54,775 nt of DNA from DTBU01 sp964568845 (GTDB lineage: Archaea; Thermoproteota; CALKCG01; B24): the NCBI GenBank assembly GCA_964568845.1, contig CAZMSC010000009.1:1-54775 (forward strand), read 5' to 3'. The notes below the pieces were generated by a model. The model ran no database searches and was not told where the DNA came from. It saw only the letters and a program-made list of their open reading frames with translations. Both the position numbers and the translations under genes were made by a program. This document shows, one piece after another, positions 25,791 through 33,162 of the stretch (positions within the stretch are counted from its first letter, which is position 1; each line of letters starts with the position of its first letter).

Positions 25791-25970
25791 TTAACGTTTT
25801 CTCTCGTAATCGGTATACCCGCATCCTCCACAGGCCCATCTGCTTACAGGAGTTAAATGATGCGCCATAAATTTCCCACACCTTGGGCACTTCCTACCTT
25901 TAAAGGTCATACTCATAGTTTTATAATCAACTTCATAAAGTTTCCAAAGCTCTTTAGCACTTTTACCCAC
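25791..25970 (-). CDS. rps27ae: 30S ribosomal protein S27ae
   Basis: A 59-residue protein starting GTG-Gly-Lys-Ser-Ala-Lys-Glu-Leu-Trp-Lys-Leu-Tyr. It has the zinc ribbon KCPRCGKF and WACGGCGYTDY (two C-x2-C pairs) and ends YERKR. This is the archaeal S27ae pattern, without the ubiquitin fusion of eukaryotes. GGAGG lies in the last codons of rps24e, and the GTG begins two bases beyond that gene's stop codon. The rps24e-rps27ae order is the normal archaeal one. Confidence 0.93.
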   Translation of the reverse strand: MGKSAKELWKLYEVDYKTMSMTFKGRKCPRCGKFMAHHLTPVSRWACGGCGYTDYERKR

Positions 25971-25972
25971 GT

Positions 25973-26290
25973 CTACTTCTCCTCCCTAAACTTTGCCCTC
26001 TCCTCAGGCGGGAGATTTTTTAGGAGGATATGTTTAGGAACAAGATATTTAATGTTTTCTAAGTTATCGTATATGTGGCATATTCCTTCTGAAACATTCA
26101 ACCCGGTTTTAGAAGCCAGTCGGATAACGATAAGTCTATCTAAGTCTACATTAAACTTCTCTCTAAGAGCTTGTCTGACTCTGAATCTTCCGGGAGTGGC
26201 TTCTCTAGGATGTTTCGCAAGAAATTTAACCTCCCGCCGCTCTAATAGAGGATTGTAAAATTCTCCTATAATCTCTATGTCCATCCCCAA
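25973..26290 (-). CDS. rps24e: 30S ribosomal protein S24e
   Basis: A 105-residue ribosomal protein with the family's FYNPLLERREVKF segment near residue 11, a basic RVRQALREKFNVDLDRLIV region, and the conserved C-terminal YLVPKHILLKNLPPEER. Start is either ATG 26290 (MGMDIE) or ATG 26284 (MDIE); most homologues begin close to MDIE, so the shorter one may be right. It lies downstream of thrS on the same strand and just upstream of rps27ae. Confidence 0.93.
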   Translation of the reverse strand: MGMDIEIIGEFYNPLLERREVKFLAKHPREATPGRFRVRQALREKFNVDLDRLIVIRLASKTGLNVSEGICHIYDNLENIKYLVPKHILLKNLPPEERAKFREEK

Positions 26291-26330
26291 GCTTTAAAGA
26301 AAAAGCTTGAGCAAGTATTTTAACTTTACC

Positions 26331-28277
26331 TTATTCACCGGAGCGCTGTCTTTGCTCGGTGACACCGCCCCAAGCTACAAACATAACCCTTTTGCTGAGT
26401 TCCCTTGGGACATACATCTTTCTAAATGGCATACCAGCACATCTAGATGTGACCTCTCTAATGAGGTCTTCCAGAGACAATTCTTCAACATGATCTTCCT
26501 TCAAAGTGGACATATCTCTTATGACAACTGGAAGCTTACCTGTCTTAAGCTCCCTATCGCCTACAACTACTATAAATGGAACCCATCTAGTTTTAGCATC
26601 CCTAACCTTCCTAGCCACTGATAGCTCCCTCTCATCTACGCCAACCCGTATATTCGCCTTCTCCAGTATATCAGCCATCTCATTACATTTTGCTATATGT
26701 CTCTCAGCAACGGGAATAAGTCTAACCTGCTCGGGTGAAAGCCATACAGGTAGCATTGGGGGTTTACCTTCCTCCTCCATTTTAGCGGCAACTTCAAGGA
26801 GAGCGTAGAGGGTACGTTCTATGCTTCCGAATGATGATGCGTGGATAATTATGCACGGATGTCTTTCACCGTCTTCACCCGTATACATTATCTGAAATCT
26901 CTCACCATTTTTAACATCGTATTGTACCGTCGCTATCTGTACGTTAGCCTCATCCGCCCCTATGACCTGATACTCATTCTTAATAGCGTAATAGTGACTC
27001 ATCTCAGGGCTGAGTTTGAAGAACGCGGGTACACCTATTTCAACTGTTAAATTTTTAAGCCATTCTTTATTCTTCTCGTAAAACCATTCTACACCTTCCC
27101 ATCCCATAATCCATGAGTTGGGAGCTATCATATTCATGAGCTCTTTAAACATTAAACATAGTTCTCTGAATTCGTCCTTAGCCTGCTCTTCATCACGGCA
27201 AAAACAATGCTGGTCAGTCATTGTAAAACTTCTAAGTCTACGTAAACCAACAACCTCACCGCTCTTTTCCCGACGGAAGCACTGAACCTCCTCGTATATT
27301 TTAACAGGTAGATGTTTATAGCTGAAGACTGTTTTCTGCATAAATGGAAAGGCTCCTGGATCTGAGGCAAACCTTAAAACAAAGTTCTCTCCATCATAGT
27401 TCATCCTGTAATCCCTTTCATGGAACTCCCCCATGAGCTCGCGTATTTCTTTAACGCTTTCACGGTATATTAAGGGATTCTGTATCTTCATAGCACCCCA
27501 TGGAAGAGCTACTTTGAAAAGCGCGTAGTCTTTTATAAGGTCGGCTATTAAAACTCCGTTAGAGTAAAACTTCATATTCCCAACGTCGCTTTCGGGACAG
27601 TAGTCTACCAGTTCTAAACGACGCATATATTCTATATGTCTAGGTTTCTTCTTAGGCGGGTTCCCTTCGATTTCATTTCTGATGAAAGTCTCTAAGAGCC
27701 TATAGATTTTCCCTTCTTTTCTAAATATGGGGCAATTTTTCCAATCATTAACGGTAACTTCATATGAGGACCCGTCAACGTCCATTATTATAAACCTGTG
27801 AAATTCCTTCAACTTAGAAGGGGGGCCTTCAACTTTCTCAGATTCTATAGCCTCCACTGTAGCTGTTATAGACCTTGAAAGCTCAGCTAAGGGGTGGCCT
27901 TTACAATTCAGCGTAAAACTCTTATACCATCCAAAGGGACTTCTGTAAACGGTGAAGCCTTCCTCCCTTAAGGACTCTTCAAATGATTTGAGAACTGTTA
28001 AAGCTTCTCTTGGATCTGCCAGGTTACTGCTTAAGTGTGCATAGGGGTATATTAGAATCGATTTAACAGCTATTTTGCCAGCTACGTCTTTTACATTTGA
28101 AACGGCTGTCTTTATAACTTGAGGAGCACTGTCGCCGTTTTCAACAGCCGTAAAGACCACTAAAAGCTCTTTAAAGGAGCCTTGTCTCGCTTGTTCCGAT
28201 ATTGGCTCAGCCATATCTATCGCCTTACTAGTGACTCTATATTCAAAGTTGTCAGCGTGTACTAGGAGAAGCTTCAA
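26331..28277 (-). CDS. thrS: Threonyl-tRNA synthetase, archaeal type
   Basis: Charges tRNA-Thr. The 648-residue protein begins with the archaeal editing domain (MKLLLVHADNFEY to about residue 140), related to D-aminoacyl-tRNA deacylase and used to remove mischarged Ser. The class II core follows, with the motif 2 region VQCFRREKSGEVVGLRRLRSF and the zinc-site segment MTDQHCFC. Motif 3 is around SSFGSIERTL, and the anticodon-binding domain starts near residue 545 (LPVWLSPEQVRLIPV). Length and domain order are complete. The 130 bases upstream hold no gene. Confidence 0.95.
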   Translation of the reverse strand: MKLLLVHADNFEYRVTSKAIDMAEPISEQARQGSFKELLVVFTAVENGDSAPQVIKTAVSNVKDVAGKIAVKSILIYPYAHLSSNLADPREALTVLKSFEESLREEGFTVYRSPFGWYKSFTLNCKGHPLAELSRSITATVEAIESEKVEGPPSKLKEFHRFIIMDVDGSSYEVTVNDWKNCPIFRKEGKIYRLLETFIRNEIEGNPPKKKPRHIEYMRRLELVDYCPESDVGNMKFYSNGVLIADLIKDYALFKVALPWGAMKIQNPLIYRESVKEIRELMGEFHERDYRMNYDGENFVLRFASDPGAFPFMQKTVFSYKHLPVKIYEEVQCFRREKSGEVVGLRRLRSFTMTDQHCFCRDEEQAKDEFRELCLMFKELMNMIAPNSWIMGWEGVEWFYEKNKEWLKNLTVEIGVPAFFKLSPEMSHYYAIKNEYQVIGADEANVQIATVQYDVKNGERFQIMYTGEDGERHPCIIIHASSFGSIERTLYALLEVAAKMEEEGKPPMLPVWLSPEQVRLIPVAERHIAKCNEMADILEKANIRVGVDERELSVARKVRDAKTRWVPFIVVVGDRELKTGKLPVVIRDMSTLKEDHVEELSLEDLIREVTSRCAGMPFRKMYVPRELSKRVMFVAWGGVTEQRQRSGE

Positions 28278-28406
28278 ATCTACATTCCTCCTTAGCGACG
28301 TAATAACATATTATGTTTCTAGCTTAAATATTACGTTTACTGAAGCCTCAAATATAGAATTTACCCTAGGGATGATAGAAGATTAAATGGGATAAAATGT
28401 TGTCTG

Positions 28407-29129
28407 TTAAATTTCCTCCATACCTACTACTACGTCAACTCTCTTCTCAATTCTATCTACTTTACCGTCGCGTATCCAGACGATTCTATCAGAGACATCT
28501 ATCATCTTTAAGTCGTGGGTAGCCGTGAAGATCGTCACACCTTTCTCGACGTTGAGCTGTCTAAGCATGTTTATAATTTCTAGCCCAGTATGAAGGTCGA
28601 GGTTTCCAGTAGGTTCATCTGCTAACACTATGACTGGATCGTTAGCTAACGCTCTAGCGATCGCAACCCTCTGCTGCTGTCCTCCGGATAGTTCAGCCGG
28701 CTTATGATGCAACCTATCTCCCAATCCGACTCTATTGAGGATTTCCACAGCCCTCCTCATCCTTTCTTCTCTTGGAACGCCAGCGAATATCATCGGAAGC
28801 GTAACGTTTTCAAGGGCTGTTAAAACCGGGATTAGGTTGAAGGTCTGGAATATGTAGCCTATTTTACGGCATCTAAGCCAGGCTAACTCATAAGCGTCAA
28901 GCTTAGATATGTCAACTTCATCTATGTACACCCTCCCCCTTGTAGGTCTATCTAAGCCACCGATCATGTTAAAAAGCGTAGTTTTACCGCTTCCAGAAGG
29001 CCCCATGATGGATAGATACTCTCCACGTCTGATCCTTAAGTCGATGCCGTCTAAAGCTTTAACGACTACCTCGCCCATCTGGTAGTACTTGGCTAGATCT
29101 TCTGTTTCAACTGTATATTCATACCGCAA
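28407..29129 (-). CDS. ABC transporter ATP-binding protein (MacB/LolD type)
   Basis: The 240-residue nucleotide-binding subunit carries Walker A GPSGSGKTT near residue 43, the Q-loop IFQTFNL near residue 91, signature LSGGQQQR near residue 144, Walker B VIVLADEPTGNLD near residue 164 and the switch His in TATHDLKM. This is the MacB/LolD/FtsE class that works with FtsX-domain permeases. The permease gene lies 64 bases upstream on the same strand, so the two form one exporter. Substrate unknown. Confidence 0.92.
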   Translation of the reverse strand: MRYEYTVETEDLAKYYQMGEVVVKALDGIDLRIRRGEYLSIMGPSGSGKTTLFNMIGGLDRPTRGRVYIDEVDISKLDAYELAWLRCRKIGYIFQTFNLIPVLTALENVTLPMIFAGVPREERMRRAVEILNRVGLGDRLHHKPAELSGGQQQRVAIARALANDPVIVLADEPTGNLDLHTGLEIINMLRQLNVEKGVTIFTATHDLKMIDVSDRIVWIRDGKVDRIEKRVDVVVGMEEI

Positions 29130-29193
29130 GTTTTTCCACCTCTATTTTTATCACTAAAAATATCAATAAAAGGTTTTCCTTTCTCTATGAAGT

Positions 29194-29799
29194 TTAAAGC
29201 TCAAATCTTAACGCGTCCGCAGGATCCATACTGGCGGCGTGGTATGCTGGATATATTGTAGCTCCGACGGTTAGGATCATAGCTATTATAATGCCTTCAC
29301 CCATCCTCATAATGTAACTTGCTAGTAGCGCGGAGGAAAATATTACGTTCATGTACTCTCCGATATATATGAGGACCCCGGCGAGCCAACCGATTACAGC
29401 CCCTATAATCCCTCCAATAATACCTACCAGTATAGCTTCAAACATGAATATCATCAGTATGTGACCATCCATAGCTCCAAGACACTTCATGGTACCTATC
29501 TCTTTAGTCCTCTCTGTAACGGCCATTAACATAGAGTTTAATATCCCCACCGCGCACACAATTAGAGATATTATAGCCATCCAGAGCTGGTAGCTTTTGG
29601 CGGCCTCAGAGGTTCCATATATAGAGATCATTATATCAGACATTGTTCTAAGACCTACATAGAAGGCTATCCCCAGAACTATTGAGACAGCGGTTATCAG
29701 CGCCCTTACAAAACGTCTCCTTATACTTTCAATGCTAAACCTGAAGGCTTCACTTGGTGGAAATTTAACCTCTCTCGACTCTACGGTACTTTTGCTCAT
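29194..29799 (-). CDS. FtsX-domain ABC permease lacking the large extracellular domain
   Basis: About 201 residues with four predicted TM helices: residues 30-52, 72-92, 115-145 and 160-185. The cytoplasmic GTMKCLGA segment, typical of FtsX-type permeases, lies between helices 2 and 3, and the protein ends AASMDPADALRFEL. MacB-like permeases usually carry 150-200 extracellular residues between helices 1 and 2; here only about 20 are present. The ATG at 29799 fits the soluble N-terminus; a longer frame to 29823 is less likely. It pairs with the ATPase at 28407-29129. Confidence 0.85.
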   Translation of the reverse strand: MSKSTVESREVKFPPSEAFRFSIESIRRRFVRALITAVSIVLGIAFYVGLRTMSDIMISIYGTSEAAKSYQLWMAIISLIVCAVGILNSMLMAVTERTKEIGTMKCLGAMDGHILMIFMFEAILVGIIGGIIGAVIGWLAGVLIYIGEYMNVIFSSALLASYIMRMGEGIIIAMILTVGATIYPAYHAASMDPADALRFEL

Positions 29800-29875
29800 G
29801 ACTGGGTCAAGAATTATAAGCAATTGTACTTTTTAAATTTTATGGGTGTAAAGGTTGAATTTTTAAGATAGAGGT

Positions 29876-30120
29876 TTATTTTCTTTTTCTGAACAGCATT
29901 ACTTCGTTGAACGTGGTTATGCAGTCGAAGCCAGCTTCTATGAACTTTGACGCCTCCTCTATTGTTGAGGCTGTTTTAACGGTGGGACTTGTTATTCTTG
30001 TATTGGAACAGTGACCTTTCTATCATATATGGAGCATTGTATTTTTATGCATCCATGACCAGTAGCTTTTTAACGTGTAATATGTTTTCGGTTTTTAGAA
30101 GTGGGTCAAGAGGATGAAAA
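29876..30120 (-). pseudogene. Decayed tyrosine recombinase (archaeal integrase) C-terminus
   Basis: Read on the minus strand across three frames, the sequence gives KTENILHVKKLL, then GHGCIK, then NTMLHI, and after two stop codons IEEASKFIEAGFDCITTFNE and VMLFRKRK before a final stop. This matches the end of archaeal integrases: the helix before the catalytic GH box, GH-xxIKNTMxYI, and the typical FIEAGFEY...FRKRK tail. At least two frameshifts and two in-frame stops show that it is dead. No N-terminal half is recognisable. It borders the methyltransferase operon and is probably a remnant of the element that delivered that island. Confidence 0.7.
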
Positions 30121-30159
30121 ATTTTTGATTTGATTAGAAAGCAGATGGAGATGTAACAC

Positions 30160-30330
30160 ATGCCTAAATATACTTGGAATGATGGAAGCCCTACCGCACT
30201 TGAAAGCTACTGGCGAAGCCGTGAGCCATCCACCAACCCTAAATTAACGATTGAACATTCAATATTAGATAGAATTATAAAGCTATCGCCAGCTTTACCC
30301 ATTGCATACTTCAATGTTATCGAAACCTGA
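30160..30330 (+). CDS. Short open frame of unknown function, possibly a gene fragment
   Basis: A 56-codon frame starting MPKYTWNDGSPTALESYWR, with GGAG nine bases before the ATG. It ends inside the tail of the convergent gene at 30317-30958. The composition (Trp, Tyr, charged residues) looks coding, but no family is recognised. It may be the start of a truncated gene left in the decayed island. Confidence is low. Confidence 0.3.
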   Translation: MPKYTWNDGSPTALESYWRSREPSTNPKLTIEHSILDRIIKLSPALPIAYFNVIET

Positions 30331-30958
30331 TCACGCGTCTGACCTCGCTCATCGTGAATCCTGCTTCTAGAAGAGCGTAGACTGCTAGGGTGTATTTCGA
30401 GCCCATTTTTCTCTCTCTGGGTGGGTAGTTTGCGTCTTCTTGGAGGGCTATCCACTTGAGCGTCGCAAGGAATTTTCCAACCTCCCTCTTCGACTCTTCG
30501 TCGAGGTTGCTGAAGTAACGTGATATTATCCTCGGGATCCCCCACCTGTAGCTGGGGTGGATCAGCTTTATAACAGCGTTTATCAAGTATTCTTCTAGCT
30601 CTTCGCCTTTAGATTTAAGCTGTGTATAGAAAGCCGCTAGGTCGTCGTGCGTCGGAACCTTCACATCCACTGGCTTTCCGTTTTCGAATAGAGTCCGCCA
30701 GACGTAGAAGTCGTACTCGGATTTTCCATCAGGTATCTGTATGAAAACCTTGTAGTCGCCGTAATCTTCGACAAGTATAACTCTAAAGCTTCTATCGCTG
30801 TGGACTTTAAAATGCCGCTCGAGGATTCCCCTTACGTCGTTTGGGCTGGGTAGAGGGTCAACGATGGCCTTCGCCCCATCGAGGTAGCGCTTCTCAGATA
30901 CTGCTTCGCGTACATGGTCTATGTATTTGAGCCAGCCCGGTTCCTTACGCGTCTTCAA
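30317..30958 (-). CDS. Unknown protein coupled to a DNA methyltransferase (candidate restriction or modification partner)
   Basis: A 213-residue soluble protein I cannot assign. An N-terminal half with VILVEDYGDYKVFIQIP looks alpha/beta. The C-terminal half is helical, with FLATLKWIALQEDANYPP and KYTLAVYALLEAGF. The TTG start lies three bases after the methyltransferase stop, so expression is tightly coupled. Restriction endonucleases are often encoded this way beside their methyltransferase and are usually too diverged to recognise. No PD-(D/E)XK motif is obvious. Candidate functions are a restriction enzyme, a specificity partner, or a protein unrelated to defence. Confidence 0.7.
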   Translation of the reverse strand: MKTRKEPGWLKYIDHVREAVSEKRYLDGAKAIVDPLPSPNDVRGILERHFKVHSDRSFRVILVEDYGDYKVFIQIPDGKSEYDFYVWRTLFENGKPVDVKVPTHDDLAAFYTQLKSKGEELEEYLINAVIKLIHPSYRWGIPRIISRYFSNLDEESKREVGKFLATLKWIALQEDANYPPRERKMGSKYTLAVYALLEAGFTMSEVRRVIRFR

Positions 30959-30961
30959 AGC

Positions 30962-31960
30962 CTACCACCACTTTACGCTATCCCTATACTCGTCCAGCTC
31001 TTCGCCTTTACCCGGTTTTCTGAAGACGAATAGATGCTCATGCCCGATCAGGTAGAAGTCTGTCCAGTAGCGCCTCCCCTCCGGCTTTTCAACCCAGCAT
31101 TCATCAGCCGTCTTAGCCAGCCCAGCCCACTTTCTACCCGTCGTCTTAGTATGCCACTGAACCTTTATTATATCCTCTCTAAGGATGAAGCCTGCGTCTA
31201 GAAACTGCTGCATTACTCTGAAGGCGATTGGAACGTAGTGTCTATGCTTCCTAGTATCGCCTATGAGTATGGCGCAGAACCTCCCAGGCTTCAAAACTCT
31301 GAAGCTTTCCCCAGCTATTTCACGCATACCCTTCAAATACTCTTCTATGCTGTAGACTTGCGAGAGGTCGCCCTCCACCCTCCTACTCTTAGAGTACGGG
31401 ATGATGCTTGCATATGGTGGATGTGTGGCTATCAAGTCTATAGACTCGTCTTCGACCAGGTCTAGGTTTCTAGCATCACCATGGTAAACCTTTATGATAG
31501 GCTCCCTGTAGTCTGGGTCTAAAGGCTTATAGTTGAAGTTCAGTCTTTCCAGAGTGAGTATGACTGCTTCATAGTTTATATCTACACCTATGGCGTTCCT
31601 ACCTAGGAGCTTACACTCTACAAGCGTCGTCCCTCCCCCACACATCTGGTCTAGAACGAGTTCGCCAGGCCTACTGTAGCGTAGGATCAGGTTTCTAGCT
31701 ATCTGAGGGGCCCAATTCCCCCTGTAGTCGCCTCTATGGGTAGCCCAATCCCCCCTATCTGGGAAGGACCAGACGGTCGTCGTCTCTAGGGAAAACTCGT
31801 CAGGCTGATACTTTTCGATCCTATAGGGCTTTCCAACAGCGATCTCTTCATCCTCTATACGCACAACGCTATGGGTTTTAACGTACTCGAGGTACTCTTT
31901 TAACGTGACAAGCCTCATAGAAAGGTACTTGCCTTTACCAGCTTCAGCCGAAGCATCCAT
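30962..31960 (-). CDS. DNA amino-methyltransferase (N4-cytosine/N6-adenine type)
   Basis: Methylates an exocyclic amino group in DNA using S-adenosylmethionine. The 332-residue protein has motif X/I as APQIARNLILRYS followed by LVLDQMCGGGTTLVECKLLGR near residues 105-130, then GVDINYEA, and the catalytic motif IV as THPPYASI near residue 183. A C-terminal target-recognition region follows. The order (I before IV) is gamma-like or permuted. The HPPY variant of (D/N/S)PPY leaves the target base uncertain. Start is ATG 31960 or the internal ATG giving MRLVTLKEY. It is the middle gene of a three-gene operon that looks more GC-rich than the surroundings. Confidence 0.85.
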   Translation of the reverse strand: MDASAEAGKGKYLSMRLVTLKEYLEYVKTHSVVRIEDEEIAVGKPYRIEKYQPDEFSLETTTVWSFPDRGDWATHRGDYRGNWAPQIARNLILRYSRPGELVLDQMCGGGTTLVECKLLGRNAIGVDINYEAVILTLERLNFNYKPLDPDYREPIIKVYHGDARNLDLVEDESIDLIATHPPYASIIPYSKSRRVEGDLSQVYSIEEYLKGMREIAGESFRVLKPGRFCAILIGDTRKHRHYVPIAFRVMQQFLDAGFILREDIIKVQWHTKTTGRKWAGLAKTADECWVEKPEGRRYWTDFYLIGHEHLFVFRKPGKGEELDEYRDSVKWW

Positions 31961-31966
31961 GACTGC

Positions 31967-32164
31967 TCACTTTAAGCAAACCCACCCATCCGACGTATAC
32001 CTTACAAGCCCCTCCTTCTTAAGCTCGTAGAGACGACCCCTAACCGTATTATACTTTATATCAGTCTTCTCAACGATTTCGCCTAGCCTAATCGGCCTCT
32101 TCACTTCCCTTAAAAGCTCCAGTATCATCTCACGTGCAGGCTTAGGGTAACGGCGGCGGCTCAT
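31967..32164 (-). CDS. Small winged-helix DNA-binding regulator
   Basis: A 65-residue protein that is essentially one winged helix-turn-helix: EMILELLREVKRPIRLGEIV, then the recognition-helix region DIKYNTVRGRLYELKKEG, then a wing ending VRYTSDGWVCLK. GGAG lies four bases before the ATG, and the methyltransferase gene begins six bases after its stop. In position and size it resembles the controller proteins of restriction-modification operons, although those are usually of another helix-turn-helix family. Regulation of the operon is inferred. Confidence 0.8.
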   Translation of the reverse strand: MSRRRYPKPAREMILELLREVKRPIRLGEIVEKTDIKYNTVRGRLYELKKEGLVRYTSDGWVCLK

Positions 32165-32321
32165 ACAACTCCAATATAAGATCGGTCTATCCAGTTGCTT
32201 AAAAACAGATCGGTCAGCTTCGACTCAAGGAAAACCACTAATCATAAACGGTTTAGCCTATTTATGTAAGAAGAGGTTTTCTAAATGTCAGCTACATACG
32301 TCTAAAGAGTGGGCTTGAAGC

Positions 32322-32860
32322 TTAGGGTGGTTTTATGCCATCTGTACCTTTCAAGACGTGCCTGCTGACGGAGACATCTCCCTTAGGATTCTGGCTCCTG
32401 AAATAATGTTGGGAGACACTTGGTTTTGGAGCCGCCCTGAGGGCGATGTTGAGGCTTGCAACTCGATCTCTGTCCGCTTCATATCTACATTTGACGTATT
32501 CGAGGTGGATACAGCCTTTCCAGTTTTCTTTACTAACGTATCCGCACCGTAGACATGTTTGGCTGGTGTAGTTGGACTTATTCCCCCATTGGTTCACTTG
32601 AAGTTGAAAGCCTCTCATCAAACTTTAACAATGTATTTGCCGGCATCTTCCACTATTTTCCTTATACTCCAAGCGTAGCTTGTAGCTTCTATGATGAGCT
32701 GGGACGCCGCATCATACTTGCCCCTGAACTTCCCATATGCTTTATTATACAGTTCAGCCCTCGACCTAATGTCGCCGACGTAGTCGAGAACCTCTCGCAC
32801 AATATTGAAGAAGCCTTCATAGGTTTACTTAAGCGTTACTCCCCTGACCCCAGTCGACTC
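32322..32860 (-). pseudogene. TnpB (IS605/OrfB-type) remnant with internal deletion
   Basis: Two pieces of one transposon-encoded RNA-guided nuclease are visible. The upstream piece (about 32618-32850) reads FFNIVREVLDYVG and ELYNKAYGKFRGKYDAASQL, the TnpB N-terminal helical region, with an in-frame TAA before it. The downstream piece (32322-32621) reads NYTSQTCLRCGYVSKENWKG and YEADRDRVASLNIALRA, the C-terminal zinc ribbon with the last RuvC motif. Most of the RuvC core between them is missing. The second Cys pair of the ribbon is reduced to one Cys (VKCRYEADRD). It is certainly inactive. No TnpA partner is seen. Confidence 0.8.
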
Positions 32861-33050
32861 AAGAATGTTCAGAGGCAAGCATTTTCTCATCCAGCTTTTA
32901 GACATCCAAGTCACATCTGAGTGAAAAATGCCCAAAAAGTTGATGTTCAAAATACTACTTAAACTTCCGACGACGACTCATCCCACGCTTAGAAGATTTG
33001 GGCTTTCCGCCGATAAAGTTAAAAAGTTGGGAAAGGATAGAGGTAGAGTG

Positions 33051-33155
33051 ATGGAGACATTGCTGTCAAATGCAACTACAATCATGTGGATACTTGTAAT
33101 GCTGGCTGTAATAATGTATTTAGTCATCGTCTTCATATTTGGAGAGGAGGACTAG
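33051..33155 (+). CDS. Single-TM microprotein upstream of the Lhr helicase
   Basis: A 34-residue product: METLLSNATT, one hydrophobic helix (IMWILVMLAVIMYLVIVFIF), and an acidic GEED tail. GAGGT lies about six bases before ATG 33051. The same frame is open back to 32928 (75 residues), but the added part overlaps the TnpB remnant and lacks a ribosome site. Its last codons carry GGAGAGGAGG, the ribosome site for the helicase gene, so the two are likely cotranscribed. Function unknown. Confidence 0.5.
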   Translation: METLLSNATTIMWILVMLAVIMYLVIVFIFGEED

Positions 33156-33162
33156 CGGTCGG

